DNA from: Sulfurospirillum_A sp029027265
Lineage (GTDB): Bacteria; Campylobacterota; Campylobacteria; Campylobacterales; Sulfurospirillaceae
DNA: 64,000 nt
Direction of reading: 5' to 3'
Assembly: GCA_029027265.1 (NCBI GenBank)
Contig: CP093061.1
Coordinates: forward strand, 2,796,819 to 2,860,818
Below the pieces are notes generated by a model. It saw only the letters and a program-made list of their open reading frames with translations. It was not told where the DNA came from and ran no database searches. This document shows positions 1-8,061 of this stretch, piece by piece. The stretch's first letter is position 1. Every line of letters starts with the position of its first letter. The position numbers and the translations under genes were made by a program.

Positions 1-46
1 AAGTTTGAGAACAAGGGAACATGTTTTTGTACTCGACCGTTGCACG
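1..46 (+). other. partial integron attC site (3' part) at window edge
   Basis: The stretch can fold as a hairpin (GAG-ACAA against TTGT-CTC, about 7-34) and ends in CTCGACCGTTGCAC. The CGACCGTT end is the same as in the clear attC site ending at 7593. Only the right part is in the window, so this call rests on resemblance to the other sites. Confidence 0.4.
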
Positions 47-70
47 TTTCTGCTTTGTGGAAACGTGCAA
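40..70. repeat. 11-bp perfect inverted repeat
   Basis: TTGCACGTTTC (40-50) is repeated inverted as GAAACGTGCAA (60-70) with a 9-nt loop. It directly follows the attC-like end and precedes the first gene. It could be a transcription terminator of the previous cassette or an operator. No T-run follows it. Confidence 0.5.
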
Positions 71-95
71 CTATTTATATTTTAAAAGAGTTAAT

Positions 96-621
96 TTGAA
101 AAAAATAAAATTTATGATTATTGTAATGTTAGTATTCAATACAATATCAGGTGCATTAGATATTCCAAAAGATGGAACATTTGAAATCAAAAAGATTAAA
201 GAGAAAAAGATTCTTTATGTAGTTCATAAAAAACAACAAGGACATATTACAAATACTTTAATCAAATTAATACGATTTTATTTATTAGAAGAGAGTAAAG
301 ATTATCAAGTTTTATTTCCTCAAATGACGATAGAAAGATATAATATTGATGGTGAATACTTTGCAATTGAATTTAATGGAAATCCAAAAATAACTAAAGA
401 TGTCAAAATAGGAATATTAAAAGAAGGAATGTTCGCATCATAATATTTATAAAACAGTTGGAAAATCTATAAGAAATACTTTTAAAAAAGTATTAAAAAC
501 AGGAATTTATATACCAAGTGATAAAAATGAGGTAAGATTATTATACTGGAATAGTATAGATGATAATCATCCAGAAGATTTAATCACAGAAATACAAATT
601 AGAGTTAAAAGTATACGCTAA
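96..621 (+). pseudogene. exported protein with GyrI-like (effector-binding) C-terminal region, frameshifted
   Basis: Reading starts best at the TTG at 96 (preceded by AAAGAG), giving a Lys-rich start and a hydrophobic signal-like segment, then about 95 residues up to a stop at 443. The next frame continues coherently from about 425 to the TAA at 621 (YKTVGKSIRNTFKKVLK and PEDLITEIQIRVK), as in a GyrI/AraC effector-binding fold. One extra A in the run near 420 would join the two frames. Either a frameshifted gene or a sequence error. Family assignment is tentative; the periplasmic location is inferred from the N-terminus. Confidence 0.5.
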
Positions 622-761
622 CTTGTCTAACAAAACCTTGAGAAAACGAGTGTACAGATGGAAATTTCAAGCTATGATACCCACATCAAGGTCTAAAAGA
701 TAATTTTAGGTGGAATATTTATAAAAAACAAGGGTTTTAAAATGAATAAAAACATTAAATA

Positions 762-1388
762 ATGGATATTACACACTTAGATGATATAATAACAGTAATA
801 ATTATATCAATTGTTATGGTCATAAGTCCAGGTCAAGATTTTGCCATGATTACAAAAAATTCTTTAGTGTATTCAAGAAGAATAGGAATAATTAGTGCTT
901 TTGGAATTTTTTCAGCAATATGGGTTCATGTAGCATATTCACTTGCAGGAATAGCAATTGTAATTTCTAGCACACCTGTCTTGTACGGCTTGATAAAGTA
1001 TGCTGGTGCATTGTATTTATTTTATTTAGGAGTAAAAGGGCTCATTAATAAAAATAAAAATTCACAATTGAAAAAAGAAAATTCAAGTAATGAGATATCA
1101 AGTTTTATAGCATTTCAAAATGGGTTTCTTTCTAATGTTCTTAATCCTAAAACAACACTATTTTTTCTTAGTATATTTACACAGGTTGTAAATATTGATA
1201 CTCCTTTACTTATTCAGTTTATTTTTGGATTAATTATTGCAATTTCACATCTTGTATGGTTTATAGTAGTCGCATACTTTTTTTCATCGAGAATTTTTAT
1301 TCTAAAATTTAATCATAAAAAATATCTTATTGAAAAAGTTATGGGAGGAATATTGATTTTATTTGCAATTAAAATCTTTGTTAGCTAA
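762..1388 (+). CDS. LysE/RhtB family amino-acid exporter
   Basis: Inner-membrane protein of 208 residues with about six hydrophobic segments, the normal length for the LysE/RhtB/ThrE exporters that expel amino acids or related small molecules. The family signature SPGQD lies at residues 22-26 and NPKTTLFF in the middle. The upstream 621-762 stretch holds a TAACAAAACC motif typical of the left part of an attC but no clear right end. It is a single-gene cassette in a same-strand array. The substrate cannot be told from sequence. Confidence 0.85.
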   Translation: MDITHLDDIITVIIISIVMVISPGQDFAMITKNSLVYSRRIGIISAFGIFSAIWVHVAYSLAGIAIVISSTPVLYGLIKYAGALYLFYLGVKGLINKNKNSQLKKENSSNEISSFIAFQNGFLSNVLNPKTTLFFLSIFTQVVNIDTPLLIQFIFGLIIAISHLVWFIVVAYFFSSRIFILKFNHKKYLIEKVMGGILILFAIKIFVS

Positions 1389-1459
1389 AATTAAAGATCG
1401 AACTATTAAGACACGATAACCCTTGTTTTTCAGTTTTACCGTTATATCAGGAGACACTA

Positions 1460-1798
1460 GTGAAAGTAACGAAATATCTAATTAAACTTTATAAAGGAGA
1501 CATTCCATTATATATCACTTTTTGGATATTTGGAATGTTGATAGGTCATTTGTTAATGACCTTAGTTAATACAGTTGTAAATTTATATATGTATCAAATC
1601 ATAGTATATGAATTACAATGGTTAATACTATTAATATTTATTATATTAATGTTATATAATATATTTATACTTATTGCAATATGGAGAAGTTCAAATAAGT
1701 ATCAAGGTAAAAAAAGCAATAGAGAATTAGCAAAACTATGTATAGTATTTTCAATATATGGAATGGTTAGTATACTGTATAATAAACTATATGTTTAA
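1460..1798 (+). CDS. small membrane protein, cassette gene, unknown function
   Basis: A GTG start is placed by the AGGAGA ribosome site at 1449-1454. The product has 112 residues with three predicted membrane helices and a short basic linker (SSNKYQGKKSNRE). I do not recognise the family. The stop codon lies inside the attC site beginning at 1793, the usual compact cassette arrangement. Confidence 0.7.
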   Translation: MKVTKYLIKLYKGDIPLYITFWIFGMLIGHLLMTLVNTVVNLYMYQIIVYELQWLILLIFIILMLYNIFILIAIWRSSNKYQGKKSNRELAKLCIVFSIYGMVSILYNKLYV

Positions 1799-1859
1799 TT
1801 CAAGATATACCAATAGATTCCCTAGCGGAAATTTATTGAGCTATATCCAACCGTTAAGC
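1793..1859 (+). other. integron attC recombination site
   Basis: Left core GTTTAAT (1793-1799) and right core GTTAAGC (1853-1859, matching the GTTRRRY consensus) flank an imperfect palindrome: CAATAGATT against AATTTATTG around a CCCTAGCGG tip, with outer GATATA/TATATC. Length of 67 bp is normal for attC. It separates two unrelated membrane-protein genes. Confidence 0.75.
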
Positions 1860-1875
1860 TACAAAAGGAACAAGT

Positions 1876-2310
1876 GTGAAGAAAGAAAAATCTGTTGCAA
1901 GTGTTGTGTCAACGCATATACTTACAACAGCTATTGTAATTCCATTTTTTGGATTATTAGCAGGGTATCTTGTTAACAAGTTTTTTGGTCCAACACTAAA
2001 CCAAGGTTTAATGTTGCTAATTGAAAATATTATTTATATTACATTTTTCTTTATGGGTGTGAAATATTCTATTTCATATATCAATAAAAAAATAACTGTA
2101 AAAAATCCTCAAAATAGTTCAAAATATTCCATAATTACTTTTGGATTAATAATGGTTTTTATGTTAATTGTCAATATTCTGGCAAAGCCAAATATTATAA
2201 GTATTGGTTACAACACAGTGTTTTTTGGAATTATATTTATAATATTTTTTATACTTACAAAAAACTATTTTGAAAAACTTCAACAAGAAATACAAACAGT
2301 TGAAACCTAA
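1876..2310 (+). CDS. four-helix membrane protein, cassette gene, unknown function
   Basis: Begins with GTG after AGGAACA. The 144-residue product has about four hydrophobic helices and a basic N-terminus (MKKEKS). No family recognised. The gene ends two bases before CTAACAAG, which resembles an attC left core, but no right half follows; the next gene starts 17 bases later, so this cassette may have lost its site. Confidence 0.65.
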   Translation: MKKEKSVASVVSTHILTTAIVIPFFGLLAGYLVNKFFGPTLNQGLMLLIENIIYITFFFMGVKYSISYINKKITVKNPQNSSKYSIITFGLIMVFMLIVNILAKPNIISIGYNTVFFGIIFIIFFILTKNYFEKLQQEIQTVET

Positions 2311-2327
2311 CAAGTGGATGAATAGAA

Positions 2328-2662
2328 ATGAATGAACTAGAAAAAGCAATCTGGATGATTTTAAGATACCATATAAATATTATTGCAAATGAAGAGAATA
2401 ATCCATTCGACCAATTTAAGTTATTGCTTAATGATATTGAATGGTTCAACCTTCATGACAATGTCACAAAACATGTTGGGGATGCTGTAGGTATCGATTC
2501 TTTATACGGTTTATATTATAATCCTGATGATTTACCAGCAAAAAATTTTGATAAAATATTAAAATTATTGAAGATGCAATGATTGAAGAAAGTAAGAAGT
2601 GGTTAACTAAATATAAAGAAGAACGCTATGAACTACGTGGAACGGCAAAGGAGTATCATTGA
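2328..2662 (+). pseudogene. small acidic cytoplasmic protein, frameshifted near the C-terminus
   Basis: The first 84 residues read in one frame to 2582 (ends KILKLLKMQ). One additional A in the AAAA run at about 2565 would give KILKIIEDAMIEESKKWL and continue to TGA at 2660-2662, for a product of about 111 residues. That stop overlaps the TTG start of the next gene (2659), which suggests translational coupling in the intact form. I do not recognise the family. Confidence 0.55.
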
Positions 2663-3450
2663 AAAAAATTTTACTAAGAAGTTTTGGACTTGTTGGATTA
2701 GTACTTTTTTTACCTCTATTCTTATTTACTTTTTCAAACCCACATTTTATTGAAAAATCTGCAAAAGACTTTATAGAATGGAAATTAAAAAAAGAGACAA
2801 ATAAAAAAATTGATTCCATTCAACTACCATCATCAAAAAGCCTTGAAAAGTTTTTTGGAAAAAAAATTAGAAAACTTCATCAAGAAACAGAAAAAAAATT
2901 AGAAAGTTTAAAAGAAAAATTGAAAAACGATACACCAAAAATAATTATGGCACAAATTGCAAAAATGAGTGACTTAAGTTGTGAATGCAGAAATAAGTGG
3001 GAAGAACGCTTACGCTCTTCTTTGAAGTTTCAAATTGCATCTCTAAAAAAAGCTAAAGAAAAATTAACTTTTTTTGTACAAGCAAAATATATGGAAATTG
3101 TAAAAAAATTAACACTTGATCTAAGAATATTTTTAGGAGCAAATTCTATAATATTTTTCTTTTTACTTTTAGCATCTTTTTTAAAGCCAAAAGCTACAGA
3201 GCATCTGTTTTTACCAGGCATATTAATACTTATTTCAACACTAATTTGTTCTTACTTTTATTTATTTGAGCAAAACTGGTTTTATACAATTATATATAAT
3301 AGCTACACTGGCTTTGGATATATAGCTTATTTAACAATAGTTTTTACAATATTATGCGATATTATTTTTAATAATGCTAAAATAACAACAGAGATAATAA
3401 ACCAACTTTTATTTGCTGTTGGCAGTGCATTTAGTGTGGCATCATGCTAA
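2659..3450 (+). CDS. membrane protein with long charged extracytoplasmic segment
   Basis: TTG start at 2659, preceded by AAAGGAG and overlapping the stop of the reading frame upstream. The product has 263 residues: an N-terminal hydrophobic segment (about 8-28), a Lys/Glu-rich probably helical region to about 150 with a CEC pair, then three or four hydrophobic helices. No known domain recognised. It is the gene of the cassette closed by the attC at 3453. Confidence 0.7.
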   Translation: MKKILLRSFGLVGLVLFLPLFLFTFSNPHFIEKSAKDFIEWKLKKETNKKIDSIQLPSSKSLEKFFGKKIRKLHQETEKKLESLKEKLKNDTPKIIMAQIAKMSDLSCECRNKWEERLRSSLKFQIASLKKAKEKLTFFVQAKYMEIVKKLTLDLRIFLGANSIIFFFLLLASFLKPKATEHLFLPGILILISTLICSYFYLFEQNWFYTIIYNSYTGFGYIAYLTIVFTILCDIIFNNAKITTEIINQLLFAVGSAFSVASC

Positions 3451-3452
3451 AT

Positions 3453-3522
3453 GTTTAACAAGTGGGAGGAGAGCAATAGTTTACCCTAGCGGTAAAACTA
3501 TTGCTCTCCTTAAACGTTATGA
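3453..3522 (+). other. integron attC recombination site
   Basis: The best attC in the window. Left core GTTTAAC (3453-3459) fits RYYYAAC and right core GTTATGA is at 3516-3522. Between them is a long near-perfect hairpin: GGAGAGCAATAGTTT pairs with AAACTATTGCTCTCC around a CCCTAGCGG tip. Related spacer text recurs in the sites at 5695, 7022 and 7531, as expected for one chromosomal integron. Confidence 0.85.
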
Positions 3523-3547
3523 GTACAGATAAATATCAAAGGTCATA

Positions 3548-3979
3548 ATGAAATATTTAAAAAAACTAATCACAAAACATATAAGTATTAATGAAGAAGA
3601 ATGGAATGGATTAACTTCAAAATTTAACAAAATATCAGTTAAGAAAGGTACAATTATTTCAAGTGCTGGTGATATTTTTAGTGATTTCTATTTCATTAAA
3701 AGTGGATTAGCCCGTTCATATTTTACAGACTTAAATGGTAAGGATTTTACTTGGCAAATATACTTTAGAGGTAAAAGTAAATATGGCTTAAATTATTTTA
3801 TGGATGATAGTGTAAGTTATTATGAAAATTATGCTTCAATGTTACACTTTGAAACTTTAGAAGATTCTGTATTTTATAAGATTAGTTTAAAAGAAATGGA
3901 TAACTTTTTAAATAATGCAAACAAAAAATGGGAACATTTAGCCAGAATTTGGTTACATGATACATATTTTAGTTTATAA
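3548..3979 (+). pseudogene. Crp/Fnr-family regulator, truncated by IS insertion
   Basis: The 143 residues cover a cyclic-nucleotide-binding-like beta-roll (KGTIISSAGDIFSDFYFIKSG) and the start of the dimer helix. The C-terminal helix-turn-helix is absent because the reading frame stops at the boundary of an IS3 element (the A of TAA at 3979 is the first base of the IS). The domain order is like the short Crp-like regulators of Bacteroidetes cassettes. DNA binding is therefore lost. Confidence 0.7.
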
Positions 3980-5303
3980 TGCCCCTAAAATCAAAGACAA
4001 TAATTCAGAAAGATTAATTTTCAAATAAGTTAAAATGATATAAATAATGGAGGTGAATTATGAGTAGAAGAAAAGGACAAATATATAGTGCCGAACAAAA
4101 AACAAGAATAGTTTTAGAGCTGCTAAAAGAAGAACAAACAACAAGTCAAATAGCATCTAAATATAAAATCATATCACAATCTTTAAGTAAATGGAAACAA
4201 CAGTTTCTAAATAATGCATCACTTGCATTCGATGTAGGAGGAGTAACTAAAACTTACCTAGATGAGATAGAAGAGTTAAAGAGTGAGAATGATGGTTTAG
4301 CTAAAGCACTAGGTAAAGCTACAATAAAAGTAGAGTTTGTTGAAAAAAAGCTAAAGAGCTTGGACTTATGTAATAAAAGAGCGATGATCGAGTCCAAGCA
4401 TAAATATTTATCAATATCAGAGCAATGTAATATATTTGGTATCAGTAGAAGTCATTACTACTACAAACCAGCACCAATGAGTCAGGAGAATATTGAACTA
4501 CTGCACAAGATAGATGAAATAGCTACTGATAACTCAGAGTATGGTTATAGATTTATATATGAACAACTAAAAGAAGATGGCTACTATATTGGAAAACATA
4601 GAGTCTTAAAATATATGGGAATACTTGGTATCCAAGCAATATATCTAACCAAAAAAAGACTCACAAGTCTCAAAAACCAAGAGCATAAGATTTATGAGTA
4701 TCTACTAAAAAAATATTGGACTAAATTTGGAAAGAGAAAAACTGTATATGTACCCACACCAAATGAAGTATGGAGTGGTGATATTACATATATACGTGTT
4801 AATGGAAGCTTTATGTATTTTACAGCTGTTATAGACTGGCATAGCAAAGCAATACTGTCCTATAACATATCTAACTCTATGGATGCAACACTTGCAACTG
4901 ATGTACTTGGGGAGGCATTGGCTAAATATCCTAAACCTAAAATATTTAATAGTGACCAAGGGAGCCAATACACTAGTTATGAACATACTAAGTTACTTAA
5001 AAAATATGATATTAAAATATCTATGAATGGTAAAGGTAGAAGTATAGATAATATTGTAATTGAAAGATTTTTTAGAACATTAAAACATGGCAATATTTAT
5101 ATCAGTGATTATCAATCAATAAAGGAGTTAAAAGAAGGTGTAAAAAACTACATCCATAAATACAATTTTAAAAAATTTCATTCAAGTATAAACTATAAAA
5201 AACCTATGAATGTTTATCTTGAATATCTGAAAAATGTAGGTTAAAGTAACAGATGAGGATGAAATTAAATCTGTTTAAGAGTTGTCTTGATTTTTAGGGG
5301 CAT
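3979..5303 (+). mobile_element. IS3-family insertion sequence, apparently intact
   Basis: The ends are inverted repeats: ATGCCCCTAAAATCAAAGAC on the left and, on the right, the complement of ATGCCCCTAAAAATCAAGAC. TATA lies on both sides (3975-3978 and 5304-5307), a plausible 4-bp target duplication, though short enough to arise by chance. The 1325-bp size is normal. It sits exactly at the junction between the truncated Crp gene and a truncated IS1182 copy. Confidence 0.8.
4060..5244 (+). CDS. IS3-family transposase, single fused frame
   Basis: DNA cut-and-join enzyme of the DDE type. N-terminal helix-turn-helix (about residues 8-45) and leucine-rich coiled region, then the rve integrase core with D241 (SGDITY), D299 (NSDQGSQ) and E335 (ERFFRTLK), a DD(35)E triad. 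Most IS3 elements make OrfAB by frameshifting; here the 394 residues are one frame. A GGAGGTG ribosome site precedes the ATG. All catalytic residues are present, so it could be active. Confidence 0.9.
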   Translation: MSRRKGQIYSAEQKTRIVLELLKEEQTTSQIASKYKIISQSLSKWKQQFLNNASLAFDVGGVTKTYLDEIEELKSENDGLAKALGKATIKVEFVEKKLKSLDLCNKRAMIESKHKYLSISEQCNIFGISRSHYYYKPAPMSQENIELLHKIDEIATDNSEYGYRFIYEQLKEDGYYIGKHRVLKYMGILGIQAIYLTKKRLTSLKNQEHKIYEYLLKKYWTKFGKRKTVYVPTPNEVWSGDITYIRVNGSFMYFTAVIDWHSKAILSYNISNSMDATLATDVLGEALAKYPKPKIFNSDQGSQYTSYEHTKLLKKYDIKISMNGKGRSIDNIVIERFFRTLKHGNIYISDYQSIKELKEGVKNYIHKYNFKKFHSSINYKKPMNVYLEYLKNVG

Positions 5304-5694
5304 TATACTTCTTATCTTGTTTAAGTAGCCATAGATGTATATCTTTAGAAGCAACTTTGGAGAATACGACTTCTGTCCTTCAAAGCTTGTTGAAGTGTCA
5401 TCAAAGCCTAGCTCTTTAAAGTCAAGCTGTTTTACATATAAATCTATAGCTCTTACAGAATTATCTTTATCTACATACTCATCAAGACTTGGAGGAAAAA
5501 GTAGTTGCTGATTACGATTTAATCCCTCTTTATATTTGCTATACATAAACACCTCTTGAAGTCCGTATTTTACGAACTGTTTCTTATATGTATTGTACTA
5601 TTTTATGAGTTTAAAGATGGTTAATATTAGGATGTTTATGCTATGATTTTTGTAATTTAAGAGGCTGTTTGAGGTTTAGTTATTTCACAGTCTC
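5304..5694 (-). mobile_element. IS1182-family copy, 5' fragment
   Basis: On the minus strand this is the left end of the same kind of element as the one at 8957-10746: terminal GAGACTGTGAAATAACTAAA (complement of 5675-5694), then a related leader and the transposase start. The copy is cut at 5308 by the IS3 element, and the rest of it is missing. Its outer end lies in an attC stem, as does the other copy. Confidence 0.8.
5308..5546 (-). pseudogene. IS1182-family transposase, N-terminal fragment
   Basis: About 79 residues (YKEGLNRNQQLLFPPSLDEY to GYLNKIRS) aligned to the first part of the transposase at 9099, with scattered substitutions, so this is a diverged copy and not a recent duplication. 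Reading breaks at the IS3 boundary. No catalytic residues remain. Confidence 0.8.
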
Positions 5695-5752
5695 CGAGGA
5701 GACCAATAATTTACCCTAGAGGGAAAATTATTGCTCACGACAAACGTTAGGC
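5695..5752 (+). other. integron attC site, left end replaced by IS1182
   Basis: CAATAATTTACCC pairs with GGGAAAATTATTG around TAGA, followed by CTCACGACAAACGTTAGGC whose GTTAGGC (5746-5752) exactly fits the right-core consensus. The left core is missing because the IS1182 terminus ends at 5694. The text closely matches the site at 7022-7090. Confidence 0.7.
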
Positions 5753-5796
5753 TACATAATATAAATTTAGACTACTATTTAAAAATTGGAGATAAA

Positions 5797-6252
5797 ATGA
5801 AATATATAATAGTATTGATATCGTTTTTAGCTAATTTATTTGCCGATAATAATACAAACACAATTGAACAAAATTATAAAAGAGAAAAGATGATTCTATT
5901 AGTAAAAGTATCACAAGGAGAAGGAAGCACAAAAGAACTTGAAGAAACAAAAATATTTTATGTTGATTTTATAAAACACTTGAAAAATAATGATGGATCT
6001 GATTATTTACTATGTAAGTTACTTAGTAAAATCAAGCATAAAGAAATGATTACACACGTAATTATTGGAGGTAGATTTGAAGGTGGAAAAATTCAAAAAA
6101 ATATTGAAATGTTACCAGTTAATATAGCTTATGTTATAAATAATAAATTATTAAATGAAAATTATATGGATTTTTCAAAAGGTGAATTTGTAGGAATAGG
6201 AGAAGCTACAGATTATACAAAAGAGTATTACACTAAATCTGATAGCCGTTGA
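5797..6252 (+). CDS. small exported protein, cassette gene, unknown function
   Basis: Start chosen at ATG 5797 (TTGGAGATAAAATG) because the resulting N-terminus MKYIIVLISFLANLFADNN is a clean signal peptide; longer in-frame starts would run into the attC. The mature part is about 135 residues, mixed charge, no membrane segment. No family recognised. Likely periplasmic. Confidence 0.65.
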   Translation: MKYIIVLISFLANLFADNNTNTIEQNYKREKMILLVKVSQGEGSTKELEETKIFYVDFIKHLKNNDGSDYLLCKLLSKIKHKEMITHVIIGGRFEGGKIQKNIEMLPVNIAYVINNKLLNENYMDFSKGEFVGIGEATDYTKEYYTKSDSR

Positions 6253-6349
6253 ACAACCTAGGTTTTCAAAACACAATACCAACTTTAAACTTTTAAGTGT
6301 CGAAAATGAGGGTCGGAGATTTACTTTTACTTTCTTTTTAAAATGGTGA

Positions 6350-6476
6350 AATAAAAGGTTTTTTCAAACAACTGCAAGATAAAACTTACTTTAAAACAGT
6401 AAAACCTCATTTTCATTCTATTCAGTGGCAAATGGTCAAGACTTATTTCCTGACATCTTGATAGCTTTTCAGAATA
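6350..6476 (+). pseudogene. DUF2442 gene fragment
   Basis: The bases are nearly the same as the 3' part of the intact DUF2442 gene at 8815-8950 (FFKQLQDKTYFKTVKPH segment), but with an indel and a missing block near the end, and with no start. The left flank 6253-6349 shows no gene. It looks like a leftover of a duplicated or recombined cassette. Confidence 0.7.
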
Positions 6477-6483
6477 ACAAAAT

Positions 6484-6511
6484 ATATTGGATTAATCCAA
6501 TATGGTATAAT
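6484..6511 (+). promoter_or_regulatory. 20-bp palindrome with adjacent -10 box, promoter of the toxin-antitoxin pair
   Basis: ATATTGGATTAATCCAATAT (6484-6503) is a perfect palindrome, directly followed by TATAAT at 6506-6511, with the antitoxin start 30 bases on. Antitoxins or toxin-antitoxin complexes usually repress their own promoter by binding such a palindrome, so it is the probable operator. Confidence 0.6.
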
Positions 6512-6540
6512 ACAAGCATAATTTTAAAAAGGAACTCAAT

Positions 6541-6759
6541 ATGCAAACTATTACATTAAAAGTTGAAGACAATATTAGTGAAAAGTTTCTTTGGCTCTTA
6601 AAGCATTTTACAAAAAAAGAAGTAACAATTTTAGACCAAACAGAATTTAAAAGTGATGATGCTTATTTAAAAAGTATAGAAGGAATGGAACAAAGTATTA
6701 TTGATGCTTCAAACGAACCAAATGAAAACTTTGTAACATCTGACAAACTAGACTGGTAA
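6541..6759 (+). CDS. antitoxin of a YoeB-type toxin-antitoxin module
   Basis: A 72-residue acidic protein preceding a YoeB-like toxin. N-terminal beta-helix part (TITLKVEDNISEKFLWLLKH) probably dimerises and binds DNA; the acidic C-terminus should wrap the toxin. Its TAA shares a base with the toxin ATG (TAATG), so the two are translationally coupled. It does not clearly match classical YefM; the role is inferred mostly from position. Confidence 0.75.
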   Translation: MQTITLKVEDNISEKFLWLLKHFTKKEVTILDQTEFKSDDAYLKSIEGMEQSIIDASNEPNENFVTSDKLDW

Positions 6760-7019
6760 TGTACCAACTTCTATTCTCCCCTCAAGCCAAAAAAGATGCT
6801 AAAAAGCATCAATCAAGTGGCTTAAAACCAAAAGTTGTGGAACTTCTTCAAATCATAGAAAATGATCCTCTTCAATATCCTCCAGAGTTCGAATACTTGT
6901 CTCAAAATCTAAAAAGAAAACTTTCAAGAAGAATAAATAAACAACATAGACTTGTATATGAAATACTAGAAGAAGACAAAGTAATCAAAGTTCTTAGAAT
7001 GTGGACACACTACAACTAA
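6759..7019 (+). CDS. yoeB: YoeB/Txe-family mRNA interferase toxin
   Basis: 86 residues, the length of YoeB, a RelE-fold ribosome-dependent endoribonuclease. The C-terminal pattern RRINKQHRLVYEI...MWTHYN keeps R64, H84 and Y85, equivalents of the YoeB catalytic Arg/His/Tyr, and E43 or E45 may be the acid. The pair sits in its own cassette with attC downstream at 7022. Such modules are common array stabilisers in chromosomal integrons. Intact and probably active. Confidence 0.85.
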   Translation: MYQLLFSPQAKKDAKKHQSSGLKPKVVELLQIIENDPLQYPPEFEYLSQNLKRKLSRRINKQHRLVYEILEEDKVIKVLRMWTHYN

Positions 7020-7021
7020 AA

Positions 7022-7090
7022 AGCTAACAAATTCGAGAAACAAATAATTTACCTTAACGGGAAAATTATTTCTCACGACAACCGTTATAC
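7022..7090 (+). other. integron attC recombination site
   Basis: GCTAAC left core (7023-7028), then GAGAAACAAATAATTTACC paired with GGGAAAATTATTTCTC around TTAAC, then right core GTTATAC (7084-7090). Nearly the same spacer as the site ending at 5752. Confidence 0.8.
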
Positions 7091-7116
7091 AAACAAAAGG
7101 AGTTAAAATTAAAAAA

Positions 7117-7551
7117 ATGAGTGCATACTTATTGTTTTTTATCGTATTAGTTTTAATCAATGGATGTTCAATATCTCCAAGCACACTAAAAGTAATCGAG
7201 ACATTTCATCTATATGATGCCGCAGAGACAAAAAATAAATTTTGTAAAAATCATTTGGAGCTTGGAATGAGAGCTCAAGAATGTGTAAATAATTTAGTTG
7301 TTTTTACTAGATTACAAAAAGCATGCAAAAAATCAGTAGCAGATAAATCCTGTTATATACGAAACATAAACAGATGGGACTATTATAATGGAAATATGGA
7401 AACTGCAACAGGTTACGTGAATAAAAAATTTAGTCTTAAAATTTTTGACAATACTATGTATGAAGAAGCGAAAACTTTTGAACTTACTTGTTTCAATAAT
7501 TCAAAAAATTTAGTTCCTTGTGGTAGTATATCAAAACAGAGTAGCCAATAA
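7117..7551 (+). CDS. putative lipoprotein, cassette gene
   Basis: 144 residues with a lipoprotein-type N-terminus: hydrophobic stretch LLFFIVLVLINGC with the lipobox cysteine at residue 17. Four or five further cysteines in the body suggest a disulphide-bonded extracytoplasmic protein. AAAGGAG lies 13 bases before the ATG, slightly far, so an upstream ATT start is possible. The end of the gene runs into the next attC. Family unknown. Confidence 0.65.
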   Translation: MSAYLLFFIVLVLINGCSISPSTLKVIETFHLYDAAETKNKFCKNHLELGMRAQECVNNLVVFTRLQKACKKSVADKSCYIRNINRWDYYNGNMETATGYVNKKFSLKIFDNTMYEEAKTFELTCFNNSKNLVPCGSISKQSSQ

Positions 7552-7593
7552 ATCACCTAACGGTAATTTATTGGCTATCTTCGACCGTTATGA
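7531..7593 (+). other. integron attC recombination site
   Basis: TCAAAAC left core (7531-7537), hairpin GTAGCCAATAAATCACC against GGTAATTTATTGGCTATC, and right core GTTATGA (7587-7593) preceded by CGACC. It overlaps the last codons of the lipoprotein gene. Confidence 0.75.
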
Positions 7594-7603
7594 GGAAACT
7601 TGC

Positions 7604-8029
7604 ATGATAAATAGAATATCAAGAGATAAACTAGCTGAAACATTAAGACAATATGTGTCAGGAAGAGTTACAAATGACACACTTGATGATTTAAAAATCA
7701 ATAATGAAGATTATGGAGTTAAAGCTATCAAGGATGCATCATGGTTTTTGTATGATGATTTATACGAGCACAAAGCAGTTAGAAAAAATCGTATTCTGAA
7801 AGATAACAGACACGAAGTTTCAAAATGGATTATCTTTCTTCAAAGTAATGAAGAGTATTTATGGCCAATACCATCAACACTTCAGAAAATAGGTTCAATT
7901 TTAACATTGGGGTTTTATAAACTAAACACCTTAAGCAAAGAAGAAAAAGAAGCATGGCCATTCTTTACAAACAAAAGTCTAGAGAATGCTTTGAAAAAAC
8001 CGAAGCTGTTTAGCGGTAAACGCTCATAA
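7604..8029 (+). CDS. soluble cassette protein, unknown function
   Basis: Start set at ATG 7604, just after the attC, with GAGGAAA as ribosome site; longer readings would cross the attC. 141 residues, N-terminus LAETLRQYVSGRVTNDTLDD, rich in Trp and charged residues, no signal or membrane helix. Resembles immunity- or regulatory-type small cassette proteins in general character only; I cannot assign it. Confidence 0.6.
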   Translation: MINRISRDKLAETLRQYVSGRVTNDTLDDLKINNEDYGVKAIKDASWFLYDDLYEHKAVRKNRILKDNRHEVSKWIIFLQSNEEYLWPIPSTLQKIGSILTLGFYKLNTLSKEEKEAWPFFTNKSLENALKKPKLFSGKRS

Positions 8030-8056
8030 CAAAACGCAGGAGCTGAGCAATAGTTT
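8022..8056 (+). other. integron attC site, left half only
   Basis: CTCATAACAAAACGCAGGAGCTGAGCAATAGTTT is the left arm of an attC like that at 3453 (GAGCAATAGTTT in both), but the sequence then turns into a gene remnant. The right arm has been deleted. Confidence 0.55.
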
Positions 8057-8061
8057 AATTT

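Noticed and set aside
1404..1450. Possible attC after the LysE gene (ATAACCC to CCGTTAT)
   Set aside because: Only about 30 bp between cores and no convincing stem; too weak to list as a site.
2305..2330. CTAACAAG as an attC left core
   Set aside because: No right core or stem follows before the next gene.
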